Below are positions 1 through 8,565 of a stretch of DNA of 64,000 nucleotides, piece by piece. The notes below the pieces were generated by a model, which was given only the letters and a program-made list of their open reading frames with translations, was not told the origin of the DNA and did no database searches. Each line of letters begins with the position of its first letter. Position 1 is the first letter of the stretch. Source of the DNA: Magnetococcus sp. PR-3 (lineage in GTDB: Bacteria > Pseudomonadota > Magnetococcia > Magnetococcales > Magnetococcaceae); contig NZ_JBAHUQ010000005.1 of assembly GCF_036689865.1 (NCBI RefSeq), positions 1 through 64,000 of the forward strand, in the 5' to 3' direction. The position numbers were made by a program, and so were the translations under genes.

Positions 1-347
1 TTCTTTTTCCATAGCGCATCGGTTTGAACGCCATAAATGTTTAAACATCTAGGGAACAGATCACTCCAATATCGCCACAGATAGACTGTTTTGATGGTTG
101 AGTAGGCCGTGTCCACCGCCGCTGAAGGCTTTTGTCACACCAGCAAACGATCAAGGTTTTGTGATATCGATGGTACCCACGTGCAACCGATAACGCCGCC
201 CTGAAAAGAGGGGGGGGTGTGTATCGCTAGGTGATCATTGTTCTGGGAGGTGAGCAGGACGATGAGGGACCCGTATGCCCTGCCATAGATCGAACGCCAG
301 ATCTATGAAAAGAGAGGAGTGTAAGAGGGCTTGGCTGGAACAGGGGA
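1..347. other. Gene-free left edge
   Basis: No reading frame with family resemblance covers this stretch, which lies downstream of the convergent-facing end of the hybrid kinase gene. A G run occurs near 210-217. I see no hairpin followed by a T run convincing enough to call a terminator, and no tRNA-like fold. It may hold the end or the promoter of a gene outside the window. Confidence 0.5.
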
Positions 348-2213
348 TTACAGCTGTTCAATCACCTCTAACAGTCGGGCTTTACCCACTGGTTTACTGA
401 GGTGCAGTGTACACCCAGCCTGCTGCGTCTGTTCCATATCGGCTTTCATGGCATGGGCGGTCAGTGCAATAATGGGGATCGGTTGTTTATGATGTTCTTT
501 CTCCCAATTACGGATGGTACGGATGGCGGTGACCCCATCCATAACCGGCATTTGAATATCCATAAGAACCAGGTCAAAACTCTCTTCTTTGAATTTATTC
601 ACAGCCTGGGCACCATTTTCCACCATCACCAGTGTATGGCCTGTTTTGGCAAGAAATGCTTGAATTAAAAATCGGTTATCTTCGGCATCATCCGCCAAGA
701 GTATATGCCGGATCTGACCGGCATGTTCATGGGGTTGATGTGCCGGTTTCTGCCGTTTTTTGGTGCTTGGTAGTTGTAGATTAAAAAAGAAACGGCTGCC
801 TTGTCCAAGCTCACTCTCTAGGCGGATGTTACTCTCCATACCTTGGATAAGCCGTTGGCAGATGGTTAAACCTAGACCGGTACCACCGTACTGACGGGTT
901 GCGCTTGAGTCAGCTTGGGTAAAGGGTTCAAAAATACGTTGTTGGTTTTTAGGGTCAATACCCACACCGGTATCCGAGACCGCAAAAAAGAAATGATCAT
1001 GATCTCTTTGTTCAATGCTTAGTGTTACCCCGCCTACCGCAGTAAATTTAATAGCATTGTCCAAGAGGTTGATGAGAATCTGGCGTAGACGCTGTCCATC
1101 GGCCAATACAGCTTCTGGCAGGTGATTGTCTAAGGTCAGCTCCAGCTCAATACCCCGAGTTTTGGCAAGGTCGGACATCATGTCATAGACCTCGTTCGCC
1201 AGCTCTTTTAGGTCAACCGCTTGTTTCTCTAGTGCGAGCTCACCGGCTTCAATCTTGGAGAGATCCAAAACACTGTTAATCAGGGCCATCAAGCCAATAC
1301 CTGCGCGTTTTAAGGTGGTCAGGTAACGCTGCTGTTGATGGCTGAGGTTGCTCTCTTCCAGCAGATCTCCCATACCGATAATGGCATTCATGGGGGTACG
1401 GATTTCATGGCTCATAGTGGTGAGAAATTCAGTTTTTGATAAACTGGCAGATTCGGCGTCTTCTTTGGCCCGTTGTAGGTTTTCAGCCAGACTCTCCTGG
1501 GCATTCCAGTGATCTCGGCTGTTGGCCAAATAGTGATTGGTGGTATGGGTCAGCAGCCCAAGCTCATCCTCAGCATGGCTGGGATCTATGGGCAGAGGTT
1601 TGGGCCGCTTAGGGTTCATGGTACCCACAGCTTGGGCCAACTGGTTAAGGGGGCGGGTAAGAATGATGTGGTAGGTGCTAAAGAGTAAAAGAACAAGCAG
1701 AAGATTACGTAGAATGCCCCCAATAATAATAAACTGAGCCCGATCCACAAAATCTACCAGGGCGATATCCCGATCCACCGTCACGGTAAGCGTGCCAGGT
1801 TTTTCCAGGGGTGTGTGGACGGGGTTAAGAGGTATGCGATACTTGGTCAATCCACCCGAGAAAGAGCGGGAGAGCCAGCGATGAGGGCTTGCTTGCTGAC
1901 CTTTGCGCTGTTGGGTCGCCAAGACCATCTGCAGATCATCCAAAATGGTTGCGGCCTGAATAAAATCATACTCCAACAAGCCCTGCACCACCTCTTGAGC
2001 GAGGTCTGCATTGAGAATATGTACAGCGCGTGTGGCAGGATGCATGGCAACATCTAAAATCCGTTGAATATGGGCATCCAGCGCGTGCTCTTCGACCTGA
2101 TAATCCCGGTAGACTTGAATACCACTTAAGATCAAGCCAAGAACAAAAGCTAGGATCACCCCAACCCGGGCCAGTTTAAACGAAAGCTGCTTGGTAAACG
2201 GAATGGTGGTCAT
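348..2213 (-). CDS. Membrane hybrid sensor histidine kinase (HAMP-HisKA-HATPase-REC)
   Basis: Two-component sensor kinase of the inner membrane. Residues about 13-32 and 161-183 form two membrane helices enclosing a periplasmic region of roughly 125 residues. A HAMP-like linker follows, then a dimerisation/phosphoacceptor domain with the H-box [11 protein letters not shown] (His269), an ATPase domain with N box (LINLLDNAIKF), DTGVGID and GGTGLGL motifs, and a C-terminal receiver with LVLMDIQMP carrying the phospho-Asp and a KP motif near the end. All catalytic motifs look intact. The start ATG overlaps the stop of the upstream solute-binding gene as ATGA, so the two are translationally coupled, suggesting that the binding protein presents a ligand to this kinase. 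No dedicated output regulator lies beside it. Ligand unknown. Confidence 0.9.
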   Translation of the reverse strand: MTTIPFTKQLSFKLARVGVILAFVLGLILSGIQVYRDYQVEEHALDAHIQRILDVAMHPATRAVHILNADLAQEVVQGLLEYDFIQAATILDDLQMVLATQQRKGQQASPHRWLSRSFSGGLTKYRIPLNPVHTPLEKPGTLTVTVDRDIALVDFVDRAQFIIIGGILRNLLLVLLLFSTYHIILTRPLNQLAQAVGTMNPKRPKPLPIDPSHAEDELGLLTHTTNHYLANSRDHWNAQESLAENLQRAKEDAESASLSKTEFLTTMSHEIRTPMNAIIGMGDLLEESNLSHQQQRYLTTLKRAGIGLMALINSVLDLSKIEAGELALEKQAVDLKELANEVYDMMSDLAKTRGIELELTLDNHLPEAVLADGQRLRQILINLLDNAIKFTAVGGVTLSIEQRDHDHFFFAVSDTGVGIDPKNQQRIFEPFTQADSSATRQYGGTGLGLTICQRLIQGMESNIRLESELGQGSRFFFNLQLPSTKKRQKPAHQPHEHAGQIRHILLADDAEDNRFLIQAFLAKTGHTLVMVENGAQAVNKFKEESFDLVLMDIQMPVMDGVTAIRTIRNWEKEHHKQPIPIIALTAHAMKADMEQTQQAGCTLHLSKPVGKARLLEVIEQL

Positions 2214-2992
2214 GGTTGGGTGCCAGGCTGCGGGTTGCAGGCGGTGCTATCGCCTTGCCCATAGTGATCATAAATGCGCTGAAAGGTACCAGCTTGCCAC
2301 AGCTGCTGAATGGCTTGGCTTAACTGAGGCGCCAAATGTTGCAGCTTAGACTGTTTGGAAATGGAGAGGTGGGTCTCCATGGTCTCCAATGGAATGGGTG
2401 TATCAATCAGATCTTGCCAGTTGTCGGGTAGTCGGGCATGGGTGGCTAACCCTTTGCGATACGCCCCCAAAACCGCCCCATTAATAATAAACCCATCCAA
2501 CCGCCCCCGAAGGGTCATCTTTAACATAGATTCATTGCTGGGTACTTCAACGGGGATCAACCCATAATGGTGGGCAAATTTGATGTGAAAATAGCCACCG
2601 GTAATAAAGCCAATACGTTTACCTTTAAGATCTTTTAAGGTCGCAATATTGGCCTGTTTGTGGGGGATCATTAAGGCGGTTAAGCAACCGACATTACCTA
2701 AAAATTGAACCCCAGGTAGCATCTGCTCATCTTTATAGGAGATCATAAGATCTTCATGACCCAGGGTGACGGCCCGTAAGGCACGTGGAACCGGCATCAG
2801 TTTAACCTGGATGGGAAGCTTTGCCTGTTTGGATATGGCATGGATCATATCCACCATCGATCCAACCGGTTTTTGCGTGTGATCCAGACGGCCAAAGGGA
2901 AAAAAATCCAACAGCGCAAGAGAGAGGTTGGAGGATGCATGGGCCGTGGGGATAAGGCAGAGCAGAGCGATCAACAGACGCATGAATGGCAA
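2210..2992 (-). CDS. Periplasmic solute-binding protein, family 3 type
   Basis: Secreted protein of about 260 residues with a cleavable signal peptide (MRLLIALLCLIPTAHAS) and the fold pattern of extracellular solute-binding proteins family 3, including the segments LKDLKGKRIGF and a lobe rich in the phrase RLDGFIING. There are no permease or ATPase genes nearby, so it probably works in sensing, not uptake. Its stop overlaps the start of the hybrid kinase by four bases. The start used is TTG at 2992, because AGGAGG sits five bases upstream of it. An ATG three codons later lies 14 bases from the same site. Substrate cannot be inferred; similar stand-alone proteins bind amino acids or related polar ligands. 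Confidence 0.75.
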   Translation of the reverse strand: MPFMRLLIALLCLIPTAHASSNLSLALLDFFPFGRLDHTQKPVGSMVDMIHAISKQAKLPIQVKLMPVPRALRAVTLGHEDLMISYKDEQMLPGVQFLGNVGCLTALMIPHKQANIATLKDLKGKRIGFITGGYFHIKFAHHYGLIPVEVPSNESMLKMTLRGRLDGFIINGAVLGAYRKGLATHARLPDNWQDLIDTPIPLETMETHLSISKQSKLQHLAPQLSQAIQQLWQAGTFQRIYDHYGQGDSTACNPQPGTQP

Positions 2993-3308
2993 CGGATCCT
3001 CCTCTGCTTAGATAATGAATTCAATAATATGAGATCTGGTAGGCGCAAAGATGACCGATCGTCTCTCAGGGCCGGAAAGGGTAATTTACCATACTCCAGG
3101 TTCTCAACAACCCATCATTGTGATCTGTCTTTTTTTGTATCTGTTGAGATTGGAACCCTGCATTGATCAGCTCCTACCCACTCTTGGAGTGATCCACATA
3201 AAGGAGAGTTCAAAGAGAATGAAGGCTTGGTGATCGCCTAGGGTTGTATCCAGGGGAGGGCATGAGGCTGGGTTGCCGAGCAACCCAGCCTTTTGGGTAT
3301 CTCTATGG
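2993..3308. other. Intergenic region with an unassigned hairpin
   Basis: Between the binding-protein start and the end of the papain-like gene. Short plus-strand frames here (for example 3051-3233) have no recognisable composition or ribosome-binding site and were not called. The only clear element is the hairpin at 3266-3294. Confidence 0.4.
3266..3294 (+). terminator. Rho-independent terminator-like hairpin
   Basis: An 11-bp perfect stem (GGCTGGGTTGC pairing with GCAACCCAGCC) with a three-base loop is followed by TTTT on the plus strand only. On the minus strand, where the papain-like gene ends at 3309, no T run follows. It may still stop that gene, or mark the end of an unseen plus-strand transcript. 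Confidence 0.5.
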
Positions 3309-5051
3309 TCAATAGCCTTTGAGATCATGTGGCGTAAAGGGGTGTCTGGGTTTTTGCCCCAGTATGGTTTGCAGTAGATGGTTCATACTGGGGGCATCAT
3401 TATCAAACTGTCCATGTTGGGTTGCGGTGGTGTATTTGCTTGGTGAGGGGTGAATACGCATGCGCTGTGGGGGTTGGTGTATTAAATCTTCAATATCCTT
3501 TTCCATCCCCAATAGGGTCACTTTTTTGCGCTTATTCATAAAGGCGTGAGAGACAAGATAGAGCAGGGATTTTTGGTAGACCTTGGCAACATGGTCATCC
3601 TGCTCCTGTTGATCATTGAGTATGAGCAGCTCCAGCTTTTTTAAAAGACCCTGATGCAACAGAGGGGCATAGACCGTATCAAAGGTTTTACGTCGGCAAG
3701 CTGGGGCCATGAGGGTTAAGCTCTCAATGGGTGGCCCCTGCAGTGTTTGCCAACGTTTAAGCAGTTGAGCGTGCCACACGCCACCTGCACTATGGCCAGC
3801 TAAATGAAGTTTAGGGCGCTGGTTGGCGGGTAAGGCTTGATACCCCTGGAAAAGCCACTTCAAGGTTTGTGTACCTGCACCTTGGTTCTTAAAGGCATCC
3901 TCAGCATCGGTGAGCATCTCTTGCCAAACGGGATAACCCAGGGGTTTGGAAATCCGTTCAACCCATGCATCCCAAGACCAGTCGGCTAAAAAGCCAGCAC
4001 GCTCCTGAGCCTGTTGTTTTTTTCCGCCTAGTAGATCAAAGAGTTCTGCGATCAGGCCGGTCTCCCAGATAAAGTGGAGGTCATAGACACCATTTTGCCC
4101 CATTTTGGACCGCCATTGTGCCACCCGCTTGGCTGAGCCCTTGACACTGTTTAGTCCCCCATGGGCAAAGAGAAGAATATGTTGGGCTTTGAGAGCTTGT
4201 TTAACCGCCGCTTTGGCCTCTTCAGGGGTGGTGCGGTAGGTACCGCGATCATCAAACTGGCCATCATCAATATGGATATAGTGTTGGGCAATGGCTGTAC
4301 GTGGTGGGGCAAGTATGCGGCTTTCTGTGGTTTGTTGGTGACGTCGGTTAACGGCAGGGCGCAAATAGTTGGCCTGTTCAACTGGGCGAGCTCGGCGTAC
4401 AACCCAACCATCGGTATAGTTGTGTTCAAAATCCTCATACTGCCAGATCGCAACCCCGGGTAGGTGCGTTGACCCTATCTTAAGCCCGCCCCACTTTTTG
4501 CCGTAGGAGTTCTGCACCAAAAAACCTGTATCGGTATAGCCCACCAGCGCAAAGGCATGGTGTCCCACACATTCACAGGTTGCATCATAGTCTATGGTGC
4601 CCTGGTGGGTTTGATCCCACCCCTTATGTACCCGTGCTGTTACCATCACCGCGCCGGTTTCTAACAAAGCTGCATGAAGATCGCTACGGTTGTGTTCAAT
4701 ACGGTAATAGGCACCAAGCGGGCGTTTGAGCGCATCAAGGTAGGCCCCTTTTTTAGGTGGGTTTATCTGTCTGGCTTTATAGGGCCAATAGTGCTCAGCA
4801 CACACCCCGTTACGGTACCACCCTTTAATGGCGCCACGGGCGCTAGAACCCTCCATACCCTGATCATCTGGGAAGGCATCGTTGCGTTTGGCCTCTTCAT
4901 ACAGCATCCGGGAGCTAACCGGTGTTGTATCGCCCTCTTGGCGTAAGAGCAGATCAATAACCGCGGCCAGCGCAAACCCGGTACAGGCCCCCTCCTGCTT
5001 CTGGTTGCGGATATTCAACCAGGTTGGGTTGGGTAGGATCTCGCTTGGCAA
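3309..5051 (-). CDS. Papain-like (C1) peptidase fused to an alpha/beta hydrolase; N-terminus cut by a stop codon
   Basis: Two enzyme-like domains in one chain. The N-terminal half resembles C1 peptidases: Gln17 and Cys23 in NQKQEGACTGFA, His165 in HHAFALVGY and Asn181 in QNSYGKKWG form the expected oxyanion/catalytic set. The C-terminal half has HILLFAHGG and a nucleophile elbow GHSAGG (Ser421) of lipase-like alpha/beta hydrolases. No signal peptide is seen. The open frame begins at TTG 5051 with no ribosome-binding site. In the same frame an ATG at 5133-5135 has an ideal AGGAGG seven bases upstream and encodes about 22 residues (ending DIRDRMY) before TAA at 5067-5069. The residues after the stop (PTLAPLPSEI) continue the family's usual N-terminus. 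The gene is therefore either disrupted, mis-sequenced, or expressed by reinitiation. Substrates unknown. Confidence 0.7.
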   Translation of the reverse strand: MPSEILPNPTWLNIRNQKQEGACTGFALAAVIDLLLRQEGDTTPVSSRMLYEEAKRNDAFPDDQGMEGSSARGAIKGWYRNGVCAEHYWPYKARQINPPKKGAYLDALKRPLGAYYRIEHNRSDLHAALLETGAVMVTARVHKGWDQTHQGTIDYDATCECVGHHAFALVGYTDTGFLVQNSYGKKWGGLKIGSTHLPGVAIWQYEDFEHNYTDGWVVRRARPVEQANYLRPAVNRRHQQTTESRILAPPRTAIAQHYIHIDDGQFDDRGTYRTTPEEAKAAVKQALKAQHILLFAHGGLNSVKGSAKRVAQWRSKMGQNGVYDLHFIWETGLIAELFDLLGGKKQQAQERAGFLADWSWDAWVERISKPLGYPVWQEMLTDAEDAFKNQGAGTQTLKWLFQGYQALPANQRPKLHLAGHSAGGVWHAQLLKRWQTLQGPPIESLTLMAPACRRKTFDTVYAPLLHQGLLKKLELLILNDQQEQDDHVAKVYQKSLLYLVSHAFMNKRKKVTLLGMEKDIEDLIHQPPQRMRIHPSPSKYTTATQHGQFDNDAPSMNHLLQTILGQKPRHPFTPHDLKGY

Positions 5052-5135
5052 AGGTGCCAGGGTGGGTTAATACATGCGATCTCGGATATCTCGAACATCT
5101 GGTGTCGCTGTGTAGGTGTACGGTGCTGGGGTCAT

Positions 5136-5493
5136 GTTTTTTCCTCCTAATGATTAAAAGTAATTATAGAAAAAGAGTAAGCGAATGATGGGCTAAAAAC
5201 ACATACTAAAAATCTTTATGACACCATAATACGTATTAGAAAAAGGTGTTAATTCTTTAGTGCATGCTTTAAGTATTCAACGGTCAGTAAAGTGCTTTTT
5301 AAAGAGCGGTCGGTGGGGTAAGCATGCTCGATGATCTGGGAAATGGGCTCAGGCTGTGTGGTTAAGGGGTCTGTTGAGGTGCCTTTGGGTGTCAAACTGG
5401 GGGAGGCTATGCATAGATACGGACCAAAAGGGTGCGGCTTCTTACCCTGAAAGGTGCAGAGTGTTGCTTGGGTTGGTCTTAAAAGAAGAGCGT
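5136..5493. other. Intergenic, no gene seen
   Basis: AT-rich for its first 150 bases, adjoining the ribosome-binding site TTAGGAGGAA (5141-5150) of the papain-like gene on the minus strand, so it probably holds that gene's promoter. A plus-strand frame from 5356 is antisense to queF at its far end and was not called. Confidence 0.4.
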
Positions 5494-5526
5494 AGCCACG
5501 ACATGGCCAGGTGCCATGTCGTGGCT
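5494..5526. terminator. Long perfect hairpin after queF
   Basis: A 14-bp perfect stem (AGCCACGACATGGC pairing with GCCATGTCGTGGCT) around a five-base loop lies just beyond the queF stop. On the minus strand it is followed by a pyrimidine stretch with TCTTCTTTT, on the plus strand by GTGGTTTT, so it could end transcription in either direction. Confidence 0.6.
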
Positions 5527-5538
5527 GTGGTTTTAGGC

Positions 5539-5916
5539 TTAGTCTCGCTCTTTATGGTGTTCTACCGTTACGGTGGTGGTAATACCGCCACGTACGTTAA
5601 ATGCACCTTGAACCTGCATATAGCGTGGATCGCAGGCTTCCACCAGATCATTCATAATCTGGTTGGTAACCGCTTCATGGAACGCACCCCGATCCCGGAA
5701 GCTCCACATGTAAATTTTTAGGGCTTTCAGCTCAATGCACTGTTCATCAGCCACATAGGTGATGCGGAAATCTGCAAAATCAGGCTGGCCGGTTTTGGGG
5801 CAGAGGCAGGTAAACTCCGGGCAGTGCATGTCAATTTCATAATCCCGTTCGGGATTGGGGTTGGGGAAGGTCTCCAGGATCGCTTTCTGGGGCTCTACCT
5901 TCTCAGGGCTGGACAT
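5539..5916 (-). CDS. queF: NADPH-dependent 7-cyano-7-deazaguanine reductase (QueF, short form)
   Basis: Cytoplasmic enzyme reducing preQ0 to preQ1, the last free-base step of queuosine synthesis. At 125 residues it is the single-domain type-I form. The signature [15 protein letters not shown] contains the active-site Cys (CLCP) that forms the thioimide with preQ0. The QueF stretch after it ([18 protein letters not shown]) carries the Glu and the NADPH-side basic residues. The ATG start matches the family length. No other queuosine genes lie in the window. It is followed by a strong hairpin, so it is likely a single-gene transcript. Confidence 0.93.
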   Translation of the reverse strand: MSSPEKVEPQKAILETFPNPNPERDYEIDMHCPEFTCLCPKTGQPDFADFRITYVADEQCIELKALKIYMWSFRDRGAFHEAVTNQIMNDLVEACDPRYMQVQGAFNVRGGITTTVTVEHHKERD

Positions 5917-6176
5917 GGCTTTTCCTTCTTCTAGATCAAGAGTATGTCAAACACACCCATCGGTGTGGGGTATCGGTTTTGTAAAGTGCCGCTATTCTAA
6001 AGCAAGGCCGCACGCTTTGCTAGATATGCTTATCACTGTCCATTGGCGATGTTTTCTACATTCACCTGCGTAGATTTGCACCTTAATCACGCAATCTTTC
6101 GTGGTAATAGATTTGACTTACACAAAAAATAGTGGATAATTAAGGCTCGGAAAAACATATCATCCAGGTGGTGTCC

Positions 6177-7415
6177 GTGGACTTTTGGCGGGATAAAAAG
6201 GTTGTCGTAGCGGTTAGCGGCGGCATCGCAGCTTATAAGTGTTTGGAGCTGATCCGCCGATTACGGGATAGTAGTGCGACCATCACTGGTGTGGTGGTGA
6301 CACCGGCGGCCCTGAAATTTGTGACGCCACTCTCGTTGGCTGCCTTGGCAGAAGCTCCGGTCTATGATGAGCTCTTCTCTCTAACCCAAGAGCGGGAGAT
6401 GGGTCATATTCGGCTGGCACGCGAGGCTGATCTGGTTATTGTTGCCCCGGCCACAGCAGATCTGATGGCCCGTATGGCACATGGGCATGGTAATGACCTG
6501 CTCACCACCCTGTTGTTGGCACGGCGTGGCCCTGTATTGCTGGCCCCAGCCATGAACAGTGGTATGTGGGAAAGCCCAGCCACCCAACGTAATGTGGCCC
6601 AGTTGGTGGCGGATGGTTTGTCCATGGTAGGCCCTGCATCGGGGGCGTTAGCGTGTGGTGAGACCGGGGTAGGGCGGATGTCTGAGCCTGAAGCGATCAT
6701 GGAAGCCGCACGACGGGTATTGACCGCTCAACGTTTGGCGGGCCGGAAAATGTTGATCACAGCTGGCCCAACCCGGGAGGCCGTCGATCCAGCCCGTTAT
6801 ATCAGCAACCGTTCTAGCGGCCGTATGGGTTATGCCATTGCCCATGCAGCGGTACGTATGGGGGCCCAGGTTACTCTGGTGCATGGCCCCACGGCTTTAG
6901 TACCGCCAGAGGGTGTGCAGGCTATTGGGGTTGAGAGCGCCCAGCAGATGTATGAAGCTGTAACGGCGGTGTGGCCCCAAATGGATGTCGCCGTTATGAG
7001 TGCAGCTGTTTCTGATTACCGTCCCAAAACCATGGCCCAGCAAAAGTTGAAGAAGAAACACCAAAAAGGGCAATCGGTACAGTGGGAGCTAACGGAAAAT
7101 CCAGATATTTTAGCCCATGTTGGTGCCCATAAAGAACCGGGACAATGGGTGGTGGGTTTTGCGGCTGAGACAGAGAATTTGTTGGAACATGGCCAGGAAA
7201 AACGTCAGCGTAAAGGGTGTGATCTGCTGGTGATCAATGATGTCTCCCGTGCGGATATTGGTTTTGATAGTACCCATAATGAAATTGTACTGCTTGGTCC
7301 GAGTGATGATGGTATTGAGCGTTGGTCCCGCACAGCAAAAAGTGAAATTGCTGAGCGGTTGATCTGTCGTATTGCCGACTGTTTGGAAGAGGGGACTCCT
7401 GATGAAAGGCGCTAG
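6177..7415 (+). CDS. coaBC: Bifunctional phosphopantothenoylcysteine decarboxylase / phosphopantothenate-cysteine ligase
   Basis: Catalyses two steps of coenzyme A synthesis: CTP-dependent joining of cysteine to 4'-phosphopantothenate (CoaB) and FMN-dependent decarboxylation (CoaC). The N-terminal flavodoxin-like part has [11 protein letters not shown], the PxMN motif APAMNSGMW and the Cys region [13 protein letters not shown]. The C-terminal part has [26 protein letters not shown] and the KKK-rich dimer loop. Several GTG codons could start it. GTG 6177 is preferred because AGGTGG lies five bases upstream; GTG 6168 would add three residues. Its end overlaps the start of dut, so the pair is an operon, a common arrangement. 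Confidence 0.95.
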   Translation: MDFWRDKKVVVAVSGGIAAYKCLELIRRLRDSSATITGVVVTPAALKFVTPLSLAALAEAPVYDELFSLTQEREMGHIRLAREADLVIVAPATADLMARMAHGHGNDLLTTLLLARRGPVLLAPAMNSGMWESPATQRNVAQLVADGLSMVGPASGALACGETGVGRMSEPEAIMEAARRVLTAQRLAGRKMLITAGPTREAVDPARYISNRSSGRMGYAIAHAAVRMGAQVTLVHGPTALVPPEGVQAIGVESAQQMYEAVTAVWPQMDVAVMSAAVSDYRPKTMAQQKLKKKHQKGQSVQWELTENPDILAHVGAHKEPGQWVVGFAAETENLLEHGQEKRQRKGCDLLVINDVSRADIGFDSTHNEIVLLGPSDDGIERWSRTAKSEIAERLICRIADCLEEGTPDERR

Positions 7416-7872
7416 TGGTGGTACGTTACATATAGAAGTCAATGTACAGCAGCTGCCCCATGGTGAGGGCATGCCTTTGCCAAAGTATCAGACCGAGTTG
7501 GCAGCGGGTATGGATCTTATGGCGGCTGTACAAGCGCCTGTTACATTGGCGCCGGGTGAGCGGAAATTGGTACCGACAGGGTTAGCCATTGCTATGCCCC
7601 AAGGGTATGAAGCTCAAATTCGCCCCCGATCCGGTTTGGCCCTGAAACATGGGGTCACGGTTTTGAATGCACCAGGTACAATTGATGCGGACTATCGTGG
7701 TGAAGTTGGGGTGATTTTGATCAACCTAGGTCAGGAACCCTTTGCCATTGAGCGTGGGGAACGCATTGCACAGATCTTATTTGCCCCTGTGTTAAGGGGG
7801 GCTTGGCACCAAGCTGTCACGCTTAGCCAGACCGCACGGGGTACGGGTGGGTTTGGTCACACAGGGCGCTAG
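7402..7872 (+). CDS. dut: Deoxyuridine 5'-triphosphate nucleotidohydrolase (dUTPase)
   Basis: Hydrolyses dUTP to dUMP and pyrophosphate, keeping uracil out of DNA and feeding thymidylate synthesis. About 156 residues, the normal homotrimeric size. The five trimeric dUTPase motifs are present: [42 protein letters not shown] and the C-terminal [11 protein letters not shown] arm. ATG 7402 is chosen over an upstream frame opening at 7372: it has GAGGGG seven bases upstream and overlaps the coaBC stop by 14 bases, the usual coupled arrangement. Confidence 0.95.
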   Translation: MKGASGGTLHIEVNVQQLPHGEGMPLPKYQTELAAGMDLMAAVQAPVTLAPGERKLVPTGLAIAMPQGYEAQIRPRSGLALKHGVTVLNAPGTIDADYRGEVGVILINLGQEPFAIERGERIAQILFAPVLRGAWHQAVTLSQTARGTGGFGHTGR

Positions 7873-8000
7873 CCTCTGCGGGATCACCAGTTGAAAGAGA
7901 TTAAGCAACAGATGTGTTGATGCGTGGGATCTGTTTGCTGGCTTTACCTGGATGATGGTACATACGGTCGGCTAAGAGATCTTGAGTAAGTTTTACGGGT

Positions 8001-8018
8001 CTGCCCAACTTTGGGCAG
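8001..8018. promoter_or_regulatory. Inverted repeat upstream of the Rrf2 gene
   Basis: CTGCCCAA and TTGGGCAG form a perfect 8-bp inverted repeat with a two-base spacer, 82 bases before the likely Rrf2 start. No T run follows, so it is a poor terminator for dut; an operator is possible. No known motif matched from memory. Confidence 0.3.
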
Positions 8019-8140
8019 TGTGGTTACAGCCTTTGGGGTGAAACAGGCGGGAGGGTCGGTTTTTACCAGAGGGCAAGGCTGATAATAAGGAGTTTGGGCG
8101 TGCTGAAGTTTTCCAAGAAGCTGCTCTATGCCATGAGGCG

Positions 8141-8560
8141 GTGGTTGACATCGCTTACAACTCCGGCGGAGAGCCGGTACAGATTCGAGAGGTCACCAGT
8201 CGTCAAGGTGTACCTCAGCGCTATCTGGAGCAGGTAATGCAGCGGCTCGTTAAAGCGGGTATCCTCAAGGGCATACGTGGCCCTAAGGGGGGCTATCTGC
8301 TGGCCAAAGAGCGCTCAAAAATTAGTGTTGGTGATATTGCCCGTGTTGCCATGGATCTTGGGGATGAGACAGACCATGGTCTGCCCTCTGACGTGGCTAC
8401 AGGTCCCATTGGGCAAGCTGTGATCCGCCCTGTTTGGGGCGAGTTTCAGGAAGAGATCCTGGTGATGATGGATAAAGTCACCGTGGAAGATCTGACCAAC
8501 CGTGCATTCCGTAATGGTGTGCCCAGTGAGGTCTATAACCGCATCACCTACTCCATTTAA
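8141..8560 (+). CDS. Rrf2-family transcription regulator, apparently frameshifted near its start
   Basis: Winged-helix DNA-binding regulator of the Rrf2 family (IscR/CymR/NsrR relatives): the recognition-helix region VTSRQGVPQRYLEQVMQRLV is followed by the wing RGPKGGYLLAK. There is no cysteine at all, so it cannot bind an Fe-S cluster like IscR or NsrR; CymR-like sensing through a partner is more likely. The open frame starts at GTG 8141, but in another frame GTG 8100 has AAGGAG seven bases upstream and encodes the family's opening (LKFSKKLLYAM). Adding one G after the ATG at 8133-8135 joins the two into a normal protein of about 154 residues. Its position before the E1-like gene and cysK suggests control of cysteine or sulfur transfer. 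Confidence 0.75.
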   Translation: MVDIAYNSGGEPVQIREVTSRQGVPQRYLEQVMQRLVKAGILKGIRGPKGGYLLAKERSKISVGDIARVAMDLGDETDHGLPSDVATGPIGQAVIRPVWGEFQEEILVMMDKVTVEDLTNRAFRNGVPSEVYNRITYSI

Positions 8561-8565
8561 CAACC

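Noticed and set aside
5356-5721. 121-codon plus-strand frame
   Set aside because: Its second half is antisense to queF and no start signal precedes it.
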